This document shows, in pieces, positions 26,667 through 39,593 of a DNA stretch of 64,000 bases (position 1 is its first letter; every line of letters starts with the position of its first letter). The stretch covers positions 2,430,263 through 2,494,262 of the forward strand of contig OZ020518.1 of assembly GCA_963971425.1 (NCBI GenBank). The letters are read 5' to 3'. This stretch comes from Bryoerythrophyllum caledonicum. Lineage: Eukaryota; Streptophyta; Bryopsida; Pottiales; Pottiaceae. The position numbers were made by a program, and so were the translations under genes. The notes beneath the pieces were generated by a model. The model had not been told where the DNA came from. It worked only from the letters and a program-made list of their open reading frames with translations, and made no database searches.

Positions 26667-29068
26667 GTACTCGTGTGAATATCGGCCTAAGGACTACACT
26701 AATGAATACAAGGTAGAAGTTCAAAAGGTGTTTGCACACACATTGAAGGACCGTCAAAAGTCTACCAACCAGAAGAAGGTTGTGCAAAGAGGGAAAAAAA
26801 TTGTCCACCAAGTGGAAAAGGCTGCAGCCGCATCTATATGGGCATCTAAAAAGGCCAGGACACATTCAACAATTAATGTGAACATCAACCTAAAAGAGGA
26901 GGACCTCGAGGAAACGGCTATGGTGCAAGCGGCCCAAGAGAGGCTTTGGCAGGCCCAACAAACAATTCACGGGGCGAAGATCGTGAGGCGCGGGATCCAC
27001 ATTGGCAGAAAACAAGCTAGGATATCTAACAAGCGCGACTGCCAATGTTACTTTGTTGCTAAGCACTTGCTAATTGATGAAACACTTTGTACAATTCACT
27101 TCCACTCCATGGACCATGTGAATAGGGAGGACAAACCATGTCATGGTTTAGAATTTGGTGGTCAAAGGGCAAGGTTGTTTGGAAGGCTATCACAAGCTAC
27201 CAAGGATTGGATTGAGGCGTCCTTGCGGAGTAGAAAGTCCCCAACACATGTTATGGCTGACCATAAACAAGAGGTCTTGAGGTGTGCTAAGATAAACTTA
27301 CCACCCACTAGGGATACGTTCGTCCTCCCTCATAATCTTCATAACATTGCGAACAAGATGGCTAAAGAGATGTGGGAGTTGCATCCACGTGATTTGATGA
27401 CTGTACAAATGTGGACCGTTATGAACCCCGACACGCACTTTCACTACCATGAGTATGGGATCATTGACCTAAACCAAGCCTCCACCAACAACAACCCTTC
27501 TACCTCGCAATTCGGAGAATTTGGCAGTTAGACATGATGGTGCAACATCGCCATACCAGGGCATTGGCCATGGACGCCACATTTGGGATTAATTTGCAAA
27601 AGGTTCGTTGTTTTCAAGACTTCGTACTGTAGTCCAACTTCTTTGTTGATAAATTATGATGTCCAAATATACTTCTCCTAGAGTATCCGTTGTATACTAT
27701 GATGGTCTTTGATGAGCGCAAACAAGGCATCCCCATGGCATTTAGCATCCAAGGGAAGTCTTAAGAAGAAGGCATTGTTGTGAGGCTAAAGAAGCTTAGA
27801 GATCGTTGCGTTCAAATTCAACCGGACTGGGAGCCAAACGCTGTTGTAACAAATAACAACAACGCTGAGATCAATGCAATAAGGTGATTCTTTGTCTTGA
27901 TTGTGTCTCACTATTAACACTACTTGGATTTTACGACTTATCCAATTGAGGGAGGTCGTGTACTACAATTGAGGTTTCTTGTCAAGCATGAAGGTGTGGC
28001 TTGACAAGGACAACGTCAAAGTCCTACTTTGCCTATGGCATGTTTGTAAAGCTTGGCTGGAGAATGCGACTCAAAAAATCAAGGCCAACTACACAAGAAC
28101 CCTTGTTTTGCAAGAGTGCGCCGATGTAATGTATGGAAGTGGCATCCAACAAGGAAAAGTTGTGGTGCACGTGTCCTTGGACAAGTTTGGTCACTTGTGG
28201 GCAAAATATATTGCAGCTAAAATTTTCTTTAACTACTTCTAGACGCATTGAATACCTAAGCTAAAAATGTGGGTCACTGGTTATCGGTGCATCCCCTATG
28301 CAAACCAGGACACAAACGCAACAGTTGAGAGCTACCACAGGAACTTGAAGTCTATCTTGTCGAGCACAAGATAGAAGTTTGATGGCCGCCGCGTAGATTG
28401 GCTCATTTACGACCTTGCAAAGCATGTATTTACGCACTACTGGTATGCCGTGCAATGTAAATTATATGGCTTCATTAAGAATGGGAAGGCAGAAGGGATG
28501 GTGGCTAGCGCGGTCATATGAGCGATATCGATTCTAGGCAAACATGTTTGCATCGATCGCGCCCAAGACATCGCCTACGTGGCGAGCCAAACAAGTTTCC
28601 CCACAATTTGGGTTATTACAAGCCCGGCTATAGATTGGACTCACTCCTCATGCTCTCTTGATTTGAGAGGAAAAATATGCATACATAAGATGAAGGTCTT
28701 CAAGATGGTGAACAAAGATGTAGAAGACGCAACCATCATTTGTTTTTAGGGATTGCTTTGTGGTACCGTTGCAACAGGAGTGCGTCCTGGTGACCTAGGC
28801 ACTGTGTACGACACAGTTCACCGCCCGGATGCATCCTTGCAAAGCGTGTTTCAAGGAGAAGGAACAGTGGGAAATTTGTAGAAGCAGCTTGCCGATCTGG
28901 GGTCCTTGTTCACAAGAATGCAGAAGATGGTAACGGACAACCCAAGGGCCAAGTTTGCTGAATCATGCACTTGCAGGCACGTCCAAAATGAACGAGAAGC
29001 TTCTAAACTTCAAGGTGAAGGCTGATGCAGGTGTCCTATACCCGCGTCGCAACCGACGTTTGAATTGA
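26667..29068 (+). pseudogene. Degenerate MULE/FAR1-like transposase gene
   Basis: The first block (to 27531) has a FLYWCH/WRKY-GCM1-like zinc motif: CQCYF, then CTIHFHSMDHVN. The transposase core follows with DATFGINLQK, then YPLYTMMVFDERKQGIP, then VLLCLWHVCKAWLENA, the usual order of MULE transposase blocks. Two GT-AG introns restore the frame between blocks: 27603-27683 joins QK to YPLYT, and a second starts in the AATAAG/GTGATTC region near 27884. A SWIM-like piece, CSLDLRGKICIHKMKVF, lies near 28650 with one of its expected cysteines missing. In-frame stops interrupt at least five places (for example GKS*EEG and TYYN*GF-type breaks), so it is dead. It could be a transposon remnant or a dead domesticated FAR1-like gene. 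No terminal inverted repeats were found. Confidence 0.75.
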
Positions 29069-29679
29069 ATGAGGGAGATAGAAATAAGAGGCAGAGAAAG
29101 GCTTGCAGTGAATTTTCGGGCCGTAGGATAGGGTCCTCTAGCTGTTGAGGGTCCAGTCCTAGCAGTACAACTCAAAAGGTTTACGGTCTTTATGATGTGG
29201 GGGATATCCTTAAACGTGTTTGGCTTGGACATGCTTTGGGTCTATATTTAGACATTCCAGGTTTTTAAAAAACAACAATTTCAATGTATTATTTCCAATG
29301 TATGGTCTACATTGAAATTTAGTGAAATACGAATTGGACTAGTTACACAAAAAGAAATATGGAACATGTGAATGACACTGGGCACTAAAACAATGAAAGT
29401 TTGAATTTTTTTAAACAAAAATTGTCCTTTTTTTTCTTTCCAATTCTACATGTTTATTACTGATACAACATATGTACAACCCTTAACAAAATCATGTTCA
29501 GGGGTCTATAACCCGTTATTCCTCATAGCAGCCTATTTTTAAGTCATAAAAATCCTAGTTTCATACCTCCAAAACCTGAGTACAACTCATCTTTGCAACC
29601 ACTTTAACCATTATCATGACCTGAACTTGTCTAAGACCATAAATCCGTCACACATCTTGAATGTAAAATACCAAACCAT
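29069..29679. other. Gene-free gap between two pseudogenes
   Basis: AT-rich sequence without a recognisable gene or repeat. It separates the convergent MULE-like and unidentified pseudogenes. Confidence 0.4.
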
Positions 29680-31180
29680 GAAACTAGTCGACAAGCAAAT
29701 CGTGCAAATACGCGTGTGTAGCACTATCCTCCGGCACTGCACTATCTTCACTGTCCTGAATCTCATCGCTTTCCGTAGGAGCTCCGCCACTCCCACTATC
29801 TTTAGGTGTCGTATTCTCAGCCGCATTCCCACTACCTCGCATGGCTTGTCTAGCCCGACTATGAGAACACACGACCTCAATAAGTGGATCAATCACATGG
29901 CCTGAGCCTAGGAAAGCGTTTCATACCTCCACTGAATCAACAATTGTAGGGCCTTCAATGTCCCTGACGACCTGCCCATAGCCAACCCCAACATGCCCAA
30001 GAGCCCTATCAAGCTGGCGAGCAATATCGCCAGCATTGGCAACCTCATCTCCAGCAACGCATTCGACAACACGCTTAGAGGACAGGGTCCTCAGCAAAGG
30101 CGACGGTAGACGCCGTTCCAAGAAATCCATGGACATGCGTTTGTGGCGAAGGCCGCTGAAATTAGCCGCCATGCCATCAACCATGATAACATCCAATTTG
30201 GCCTGACAGATGCCAATCCCTCTTGCGACCACGCGAAGACTACATGGTGAAGGGTCTCTCCGGATGGGGACCACTCACCTACAGCCTCCAACCCAGCGGG
30301 AGCATATCCTAAAACCATGTTCTCCCAGAGGAACAAAACATATTGGAAGCTTTCCGAGTTCGTACACAGCTCCTCCCCGCCGCTCGCCACCTACATTCCC
30401 CAAAGCTTGCCATCTATGCTGAAATGGAGTAAGTCACAATAGGCTTGCAGGTTCACCATCCTCCGCCACTCCATGTACGGATCAACCAACAAGGACATGC
30501 ACAACCCGGACTCCAAAACTTGCTTGAACTCTACAATGTCTTCCGCTCTAGTGTCCATAGTAGGGAAAAAAATGTGCCCCATCCTCAGTAGCTCTTGCAT
30601 CGCGAAAACAACATGTTCCCCCCGTTCTGAAATGCATCCTCACGCAAACCATTGAGAGGGAAAACCATGGCCACTCCACAATCATATTCGCTATGCAAGG
30701 ACAACTTCAATGCACGAGCAAATGGTGGGGGAGTTTGATCCAATGCACAAATGTGCTCCTTCTTCAACATCCACCCCGTGAGCATTTTGAACTCCTCCTT
30801 TGTGTGCTATTTGAACTCCTCCTCTGTTTGCCACTCCAACAACGACCTCTCGCCATGTAGTAGGAAATATCTCCGGACTTTACAACCTCTCGCCATGTAG
30901 TACAGGTCAGGCGCTGGAGGTGGGGGCGTTGACATCATGGCCGGGTCTACCTCTGGGAATAGCTTTGCAGCCTCCGCCATGGCTCTAACACGCTGACGTT
31001 GTCTAGGGTGTAAATCCTCCTTGGACTTCCCCCATGTTGCACGCCCCTCGGCTTGCTTACGAGGAGAATGGCAAGGTAATGTCGATAGAGGCAAAGAGAC
31101 GCTCCCACCTTGCGGTTCAGAAGCCTCTACCAATGTCTCACTTGGCATAGGGGGACTCTGTGGTGGCTTCAAATCCTCAA
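29680..31180 (-). pseudogene. Unidentified broken protein-coding gene
   Basis: Reading from 31172 down on the minus strand, protein-like pieces follow in order across several frames. These are a basic/Pro-rich segment (HSPRKQAEGRATWGKSKEDL), VDPAMMSTPPPPAPDLYYMA, LLHGERSLLEWQTEEEFK, then LSLHSEYDCGVAMVFPLNGL, then LLVDPYMEWRRMVNLQAYCD, then SESFQYVLFLWENMVLG, and an acidic C-terminal end (DSGSGGAPTESDEIQDSEDS). Stops and frame changes separate them. No family was recognised. It converges on the MULE-like pseudogene, so it may be a second gene of the same transposon or a captured host gene. Confidence 0.45.
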
Positions 31181-31252
31181 TTTGTAATGAGAACCAGTCC
31201 TCACTTGGTGCAATTGCAAAGTGGCTTCAAATCCTCAATTCACTCATTCTTA

Positions 31253-31858
31253 GGGCCGCTTCACACTTGGTGGCCAAGTCGCGAGGCCGTCGATTTCCAC
31301 CAATGAGATTGCTAGAATGGCCAAAGTCCGGACTTTGGGCCTTCACACTTGTGCCCAAACTCTAAAGTCCGTCGTCCTACATGGCAACACTTTTGGGTTG
31401 TTTTGGCGCCAAAGCAACGACCTCTCGAGCAAAACTAGGGTTGCCCATTTTAGTCGACCCAAACTACAATCGAGAGTCCGTCGGTTATTTTTATTAAAAT
31501 AATAAAAAACTGACAAGATCTAGACCGTTAGATGAAAGAGACCGAATTTTTGGGCTTATTTTTTTCGACTAATTTTTTTAGCTGATTATTTTGGGCTGAT
31601 TTTTTTGGCTAATTTTTATTGGCTGATTTTTTTGGCTTATTTTTATTGGCTGATTTTTTTGGGCTGATTTTTTTTGGCGTGATGATATGGGGTTTGGACT
31701 TTGGACTTGGCCTTTGGGGCTTCACACCACAACCAGCCCAACCTTCAATCTATATTATTTAATGTATTTTTTTGGAAAAAAAGTTTGGCCTCTCGCCATA
31801 GTTTGGCCACTCATTTTGACGGTCGGCCTCTCGACTTGGGCATAGTGTGAAGCCGCCC
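31253..31858. mobile_element. PIF/Harbinger-like MITE, complete copy
   Basis: The left end GGGCCGCTTCACAC.. and right end ..GTGTGAAGCCGCCC are inverted repeats extending about 40 bp (through CCAAGTCG.GAGGCCG). They are flanked by TTA on both sides (31250-31252 and 31859-31861), the target duplication of PIF/Harbinger elements. The interior holds a run of GGCTGATTTTTTT-type units. It is 606 bp with no coding frame. A partial copy is at 203-646. Confidence 0.8.
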
Positions 31859-31861
31859 TTA

Positions 31862-32566
31862 GGCCAAAGAGAATTTGAGGACTGGTAGGGCAAGCACCTA
31901 CAGTTCCTTCTCGTAGCCGATATATAGCCCCTCTAAAAGCCCAGCTAAGTGGGCCTCCAATATAGAATTATTGGACTTGTCCAAAGACCTAGGGTTGAAC
32001 TCCATCGAAGACCAAACTATGCAAAGAGGCCCACTTTTGGAGTTGGAAAAGAACATAAAAATAAGAAATTTGCAAGTTTGGGTTCTTGTAGTGTGAAAGC
32101 TAAAGGACCGAGTTGAGAGGCAATGACCCAAATTATATGGCATATCCCAAGTCAATTTTTACTTCATGAAGCTCCTTATTTTTTTTTAAATCTTCTTCAC
32201 TATCTTTAGTCATGGGCCTAGAAGTGAACACATTTTTGTTAAAGAAAACTTCAAGAAAATGGCCAAATTGCTCATTACACAAAAAATTCCACCACAAGCA
32301 TTGGCAAATAAAATTTTAGGTACAAAATCTTTGTTAAAGAAATTATTGTATAAATTTTTTTAGTTAACAACTTGCAAAGTATCAGATACAAATTTCAGGC
32401 GAAAGAAATTTGGATGAAATTCGACTGTGATGTTACCCTAAACCCACTCTTGGACATCATCTGGCCACTATATAGTACCATATACCGGTAAATGTAGCCT
32501 TTGGGTGTACAAATTTTAATATATTCATGGATGCCATAATCTACATCATAATAGATCTACACACAC
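31862..32566. other. Gene-free stretch
   Basis: No recognised gene, RNA or repeat. Confidence 0.4.
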
Positions 32567-34600
32567 GCCCAGGGCAAACTGACCGCCTCGTTCCCCTTCA
32601 TGGGAGGAAGGGGGCAGTTGCCTGTGGGATGAATCATCCATCCTAGCCAGCCATGTGATGAAACTCTAGCCCGCTAGCACACAAACCTCCCCCCTCCTGG
32701 CATGTGCCCTGGCCCGTCCGCTCTTCTCGCCCGTCGTGACACATTTTTCTACAAAATACCCGTGACAAGTATTGCCTCTTGTGAAGCATGTGTGTAGGAG
32801 CACGTGTAGAGTTTGTTTCTGTACCTCCCCAAGTGATTTCAAGTGCTATTATTTGTGCCCATCTGACACTAATATTGAATATATCATTTTCTTTCATGGT
32901 TCCCATTCCGCAGAGATTGATCCTTTGAGCTCATCTTTTGTGCTTAGGTATGTTGTTATTGAGAACTAGGGTTTGAGTTTTACATTTTCAAGTTTCTTGA
33001 GTGATACATTAGTTTCTTTAATAAGTGATTAATTATAGTTTAGAATATGAGGCATATTTCAATCATTCCATTTGGTGTGACTTAGGGTTTTTATGGCACA
33101 ACTTCATGCTTTTTGGGGGTCCTAACAAGTTTTGCTTCAATTTTCCATTACATAATGTTGTACTTGGTGTGTTTTAAAATCATGACGGATATTGGTATTT
33201 TAGAATACTCTCTTTCATTCTTCTTAGTGTTGTGATTAGATCTTATATCACTTAGAGAAGTTTGAAGATGTAAGATTCTTATTTCATTCTTGTTTATGTG
33301 TAGTTTTTTCCATTCCACGGGATGGAGTTATCCGGGTTACCACTTGCCGTTCTTGACTGGGTCTACAAGGAAGTCCCTCGTGCGGAGAAGCCATGTATGA
33401 ATGTACAATTGCACTTGCATTGCCTCATCCTTGTCTACTAGCATGTTCCCATATAATGTCATAGAATGAAATAGGTCTAGGTGGAGGATTCTGAACGTTG
33501 ATAGTCTTCTGTGATTCTGGCATGTTGACTTTATAAGAAAAATTTAGAATGTATGAAAGGCAATTTGAGTAATGGAAAGTAAAGTGGCGGATAGGTCAAT
33601 TTGAGTACATAAATATTCATTATTTTTAATGCGGTAGATATGAAAAGAATTTTATTTCGATTATGAGAAATCTATGTAATTCTAAAGGTAGGGAAGACAA
33701 AATATACATAGCAATACCCTTCGCGGAGATGACAATTACAAAACATTGCTTTAGATACTTGTTTTTCAAGCAAAATACCCGTCACGTTAGAAGAATATGA
33801 AACAAAACGTCTGTGGTTTCTTATCACAATATCTGTCATGAAGGAAAAATGTCTCATTTAATGTACTTGACTGCGCATTTAAAAGGCAATACTTGTCACG
33901 CGCAATAAAAGTTTCCTAAAACATCCTTGGGAGTCTTTGGATACCGATCACAATACATGTGTCACACATAACCAAATTCAAGAATTAAGTCACCCTCTAC
34001 ATCTATTATGTATCTAGCATAAAGTTGTGCCATAAAAACCCTAAGTCACACTAAATGGAATGATTGAAATATGCCCCATATCCTAAACTATAATTAATCA
34101 CTTATTGAAGAAACTAATGTATCACTCAAGAAACTTGAAAATAGAAAAACTCGAACCCTAGTTCTCAATAACAACATACCTAAGTACAAAATATGAGCTC
34201 AAATGATCAATCTCTGCAAAATGGAAACCATGAAAGAAAATGACATATTCAATATTAGTGTCAAATGGGCACAAAAGATAGCACTGAAGAATACTTGGGG
34301 AGGTATAGAACCAACCTTGCACGTGCTCCTACACACAAACTTTTCAGGAGGCAATACCCGTCACGGGTATTTTGTAGATAAATGTGTTGCGGAAATACCT
34401 GTCCGGGTATTGTATAGAGGAATGTGTCACAACGGGCGAGAGGAGCGCACGGGTCAGGGCACATGCCAAGAGGGGGGGAGGGTGTGTGTGCTAGTGGGCT
34501 GGGGTTTCAGCACCTGACTGGCTGGGAGGGATGATTCATCCCACAGGCAACTGCCCCTTCGTCCAACGAGGGGGAACAAGGGGTCAATTAGCCCTGGGCC
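32567..34600. mobile_element. Element with inverted arms of about 500 bp
   Basis: The left arm (about 32567-33110) and right arm (about 34028-34600) are inverted copies, at roughly 85% by eye. Outer ends are GCCCAGGGCAAACTGACC and, reverse-complemented, GCCCAGGGCTAATTGACC. Inner landmarks such as GGGCACATGCC, CACTAATATTGAATAT and AACTAGGGTT(C/T)GAG occur in both. The spacer of about 0.9 kb and the arms contain recurrent GGCAATACCCGTCACG-like motifs. No transposase frame was seen. Long arms suggest a non-autonomous MULE or foldback element, but a matching target duplication was not found. Confidence 0.7.
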
Positions 34601-35698
34601 TATAGACACTTCGTTGTAGTTGAAATCATTTTACATTTACTCGACCGCGACGAATTCATCATTAGCTCATAAATAAAACTCAAGTTTGACTCCCAGACGA
34701 ACACCCCCAAAAGTGGAAAAAAACAGAGAGAAAAACCTGTTCATGGGGCCCCCAAAATGAGTTGAATTTAAGTCAAGCCTCCTTTTCCACCGAACCAACT
34801 TATTAATAGCCCCAGTGCATTCATAGTAGTTTGAAATAAATCAGATTCTTCCACGATTATTTGATTGCTGACCAAAATAAAATTCCATGTGTGCTCCATT
34901 TGCTAAAGAAATGTTCTAAAGGAGGCGTAGTTATGGGGCCGCCAAGGATAAGCTCAAGAAGTATTGGGGATGCACTGGCGTGGTTGATTGTGGAGCGTCC
35001 ATTTTTTCATCCAGAGGCTGATGAGAAGATACATTGTGTGCTGTTCTGGATATCTGGATAATATTTCAAAGGCTAGGATTCATTGGGCACTTTTTTTCTT
35101 TGTTGGTGTTTTGGTCGATTAAAAACTATGATAGATGTATGACGTTTGGGGCCATTAAATAGGCCGCCATAAAAATCTGGTTTCTGGAAGAAGAAGAAAA
35201 GTGGATGCAGCGTCATTAACTGATTACATAGATTGAATCACATGATAAGGAATCTTTCCTTGCACATGGGGGATCAAACTATCTTTGATTTTGAACAAAG
35301 AGGTAAATCATTTAGGTTTGTATTTTATTTATGAAATATCATTACTGTGTTTTTGAAAAAGCAACACAATAGAGTTTTCCTGAAAAGGAAAGCCAGTTGG
35401 AATATGGTGCCAAACAGGACGAAACTTTTTTATGCACGTGAATAGACGTCCAAAAATCTCATACTCCTTTTTTCTGCACCAATGAGATGCACAACAATCG
35501 ATGCTCCCTGGGGTAGTTGGCGAACTTAGAGCTTGGTTCCATACAATGCCCGACCTGTCATCTCTGAAGGGGTCGGGTCACTTCCATGTAGCTAGCTTCT
35601 CATCCTACCCAAATAGGTAAGGTCGGGTGTAGCTAATAATCTCCGGTATGATGTAGCCTCTTTTCAAGCTCGTCAGCTTCTCCATTCCTCCCAACATA
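34601..35698. other. Gene-free stretch with repeat fragments
   Basis: 34601-35340 shows nothing. About 35360-35530 matches the blocks flanking copy a (GAGTTTTCCTGAAA, ATATGGTGCCA.AC and an ATCGATGC-type block), so this R2 copy is split from its other half at 37150-37300 by later insertions. 35535-35698 is an LTR-like repeat beginning ATACAATGCCCGACC. Confidence 0.45.
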
Positions 35699-36907
35699 TT
35701 AACCCCTAAAGGACCAGAGTCTCCTTTGGAGGGATTTCAGATTTTGGGCAGGTTCCTAAAATTCGAAACAAATCCTTTTTTTATAAATTTTTTATTCTAG
35801 ATTGTCCCTGATAAGAGCTTCGTGGTGGTATTTTTAATTTTTGTTTTGGATTTACGGTTTGAAAGTTAGTACCACCTATATCCTATGTCATGGGCAACCT
35901 AGGCACCCCTGGGAACCAATGAAACACATGTGTGAAAGAGGGGCAGTAAGTAGGGGCACAAAGGGTGGAGGGAGGGTAGGGCAGCCCAAATCAAGGGGAA
36001 GAATGGTGGAAGGGAAGACCCCATGAATTCCAAGAAAATGGATGAAGAGAAGTTTTTAAAAAATAGCTTAAAGTGCCTTGCGGCGGGCCCGACACCTCAT
36101 GACAAGTGGCGCATGGTAGGGGCTGTGGTGGGGCCTGGGTAATGAAAGAGATGGCATGTGTAAAAAAAAATTAAATTTTAAAAATAAAAATAAAAAAATA
36201 AAATAAAAACCCTGCCCTATAGTGGCGGGCCACCCCTGAGGAGCTGCGCGGATCCCGTACATGGGAGTGGGTGAATGACGTGGCCCTTCATTTCTTGAAG
36301 GGTCCCCATTTTGAAGCCCTGCCCTCACCTATAATATTTGAATAATTCAATAAATTCATTAAAATTAGAGATTTTACCCGTTTTAGAAGAAAAAAAATTC
36401 TATAATCAGTAAAAAAAATCCACATTTCAACCGTACGGATTTTCAAATTTGTAAATTTGTAGGTAGCAAATAGTTAATCACTTCATTTGTAGTCATTTGC
36501 ATTGTTTTATACCCCCTTTCACTAAAGTATTTGTTTGAGCATGATGTACCCCTCGAAATGACCTCAAATTTTGCACACACTTAGCTAACATCATATTCTT
36601 TGCATTGGTATTGGTTTTCAACACAATGTAGTGTAAATACTAGAAGATATGCTTAGTCAAAGTGAGCTGACTTTGCCGGGCAAGAGGGAAAAAAAACTAC
36701 TTCTTGCACTTCAAACACTATAATCTTCACATTCGTGCGGTGGATTGCAACCATAATATTACAGGATTGTTATACATGAGTCTATTTTTAGATCTTACGG
36801 TTAAAAGTTAAGAATTCTTCTAAAAATGTGATTATTGCGGCCATGTTTGACAATGGCAGTTTTGGACTAGTTTTTGACAGAAGTTGTCAAGGAACTTTAG
36901 GGGTTAA
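35699..36907. mobile_element. TTAA-flanked MITE, copy v, with internal insertion
   Basis: The left end is TTAACCCCTAAAGGACCAGA and the right end, reverse-complemented, is TTAACCCCTAAAGTTCCTTG. It is inverted relative to copies c and d (ATTTTAGGAAC..GCCC at their right end appears here reverse-complemented at the left). About 35880-36370 is extra GC-richer sequence absent from other copies, probably a further insertion or a divergent core. Confidence 0.75.
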
Positions 36908-37113
36908 TCAAAGCAAGACGCATGGGGAACCTCAAGTTGGGACTTGTCAAATTCTCTTAATAAAGGTAATTAGGGTACAACTTGGAAGCATCCAAAACCT
37001 TGGGTTGATTATAATAGCTAACGGGTGTGACGTATGGAAGTGGCCTTACATTTTCTTTCCTACAATCTGCAAGTTAGGAAGCTACAGTGATACTTCGGGT
37101 CGGGCATTACATG
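36908..37113 (-). repeat. LTR-like fragment starting TGTAATGCCCGACCC
   Basis: On the minus strand it begins TGTAATGCCCGACCC and matches 21294-21450 (GTAGCTTCC.., GCCACTTCCAT.CGTCACA, TATTATAATCAACCCAA). It stops exactly at the TTAA of copy v, so that copy probably inserted into it. Confidence 0.5.
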
Positions 37114-37149
37114 GGGTTTTGCCCTTAGAGGCCGCCGTGGCGAGCTGCG

Positions 37150-37300
37150 GCAAGTCCACCCCCATGCAAGCTAAAGCTCCCCTGTAGTACCCCAAGTTCC
37201 CAAAAGGTTAGCCGGTGGTTCCCCCATACCTTTCCCAAGCCAAGTCACCATGTGCATGTGGTCCCAATTACTAACATAAGACCCTAAGATTCGTGGTGTG
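37150..37300 (+). repeat. Dispersed repeat R2, second half
   Basis: Matches 9537-9680, with shared CCATGCAAGCTAAAGCTCCC and AAGTCACCATGTGCATGTGG. Confidence 0.6.
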
Positions 37301-38139
37301 AAAGATCCTTTACTTTCAGAAAAACTCTAATGCTTCTTTTACGTCTCGAAACATTTGGGTCGCTTTTGGGCTACTTGATTTGAAGTCCAAATTTTTTAAT
37401 CGAAAACTAGATACTTTTGCTTCATGTCATGGAAGTGAAGAATAGTGGATCAGTTCAAGATAGACGAGAAGAGTTTGTATGTTTTATGATTATTGAAGGA
37501 ATTTTATCAACTCATTGAACCTTCAAGAATGTGGACCTAGCAATGAGTTCATGCCATGCCAACACAACTTCATGAACATAATTCATTGTTAAATTCTGAA
37601 ACAAAAATCTAACACTTGGGCTCCACCGTGGACTTTGCATCAAGATGCTTTTTGTTAAAGTTGAGAGAATGTACTTTACAGATGTATTGGAGTGTTTCTC
37701 ATGCAAGGAGTTGACTACAAACTTTGGAACCAGGCGAGTGATGTTAAAGATGACACGAAATGGGCTTGCAAATGGGCCTTCAAATGATTGAAATATTTTT
37801 CAGTTCCGGACTTCCTTATCAAGCATGAGCTCTTTATGCGCAAGCCTATCCTCCACTTTTTGAATATACTTCTGCTTTACATCAAGCGAGCTTGACACAT
37901 TTTCAAATGACATGTAAAGCAGACCACGTCAAATCCATTTCTATGGCTTGTGAGGACAGGTGGAACTTTGCAATTGTGATAAAGATTGAATTACGTATCA
38001 TAATTTTACTGAGCATTGCACACTCTAACCTCATTGATGTTGCCAATTGGACATGCTAACCCACCTATCACATGTCCCTATGGAGAAGATGTCATAATAG
38101 TAACCAATTTGAACCAATTTAGAATGTTTGAAACCCTCC
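37301..38139. other. Gene-free stretch
   Basis: No gene or recognised repeat. Confidence 0.4.
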
Positions 38140-39025
38140 TTAACCCCTAAAGTTCCTTGATAATTCCACTCCGAAACACTTCATTGTAGATTATAGTGTA
38201 AAGAGTGGAGAAGGAAACAAAACATTTAATTTCAAATTCTGCACCGTATGATCTTAACTCAAACTCCTTCAATAACATGCTCAAAATCTTTCATTGACTT
38301 TGACCGCACCAATTGAAAGATTATAGTGTTTGAAGTAGAGGAAAATGTTATTATCTTCCATGTGTTGAGAGGATCAACAGACTTTGACTTCACTTGGTCT
38401 CAAATTTTTGCACTACACATGGGCATCATGTTGAAGAAGATAATAGTTCCTTGGACACCAATTTTTAGAGGTAGAAAAGAGGTGTAGTATATTCAAAACA
38501 AATGTGCAAGTAGTGGAGGTTCAAAATTGCCATTACACATTGTTTTTTTGGTACACTAAACATGTTTTCGAATGAGAATTCAAATTGTCAATAAGAAGCT
38601 TTACACCACATATTGTAGAAGGAAAATAAATAGTGAAAAATGAAGTCCTCAAAATTTTATGTGGGAAAGAAGAAGTGTTTTTGGTGCCTTGCCCAACAAT
38701 GTGTGAAAATGTGAGATTTAGGTAAAACTACTTTTAAATACTAAAGACATTTAAAAAAACACAATATCAAAGAAAATTTATTTATTTATTTGTATGAAAA
38801 TCCATAATGTCAATAGAAACTTGTAGCAAAATTTGTGGAGCTATCTTAAGTCCTCAATTTTAGATATAGAATAGCTTAATTTTTTATTTTCTTCAAAGGT
38901 TCACTGCAAAAAGAATAATGTTTCCACAAAGCTCCTACTATGTTGCATCTTTATAAAATATCAAAATGAGAAACTTATTGAGAATTAAGAACCTGCCCTA
39001 TTGCAAACGTCTCTAACGGGGAATA
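38140..39025. mobile_element. TTAA-family MITE, copy g (right end eroded)
   Basis: The left end is TTAACCCCTAAAGTTCCTTG, identical to the reverse-complemented right end of copy v. The interior matches family landmarks (GACTTTGACTTCACTTGG, ACACCAATTTTTAGAGGTA). The right end near 39020 (..CTAACGGGGAATAAT) is degraded. 39026-39593 beyond it holds nothing recognisable. Confidence 0.6.
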
Positions 39026-39593
39026 ATATATTAGAGATTAGTATAATGATTTAGAAAATATGTTTTGAATGTAGAATTTTGTAATATTATAAAACATTAT
39101 ACATAAGAGGTTAGAGTGTACATGCTTTTAATAGGTCATTTTATTGGTTCTAAACAACCTTGGACTACTTGAGGGTGGAGACCAAACTTTAGGGTCATCA
39201 CTAACATTATTGTATTTAGTACTATATATAGAATTAGAACAATTAGTGTATATTTTCTTTCATTTTTCTACTCATTTCACATGGCTACCTAAAAATAAAT
39301 GGGCCATCTGAAAGATGGAATTTGCAATAAGGTGTATCTATTTTCTCAATGTCATCACTGGGTGAGAGATACTTTCTTTGGATACTTTTGACGGTTGTAA
39401 AAGGTGTGACATCTTTTATGGACTTGCATACTTTTTGAAGGCGTTGTCTTTGACACTTTCAAGATTGCTTGAAAGTGGAGCAACCATAAAAAGAGCATAT
39501 TCAGAGTCATGCATTGAACATCATTGCCCAAATGCTTGCAACATTTGACAAGTTGCTAGACAATGTCACAACATCAATCAAGGAGTCCTACTA

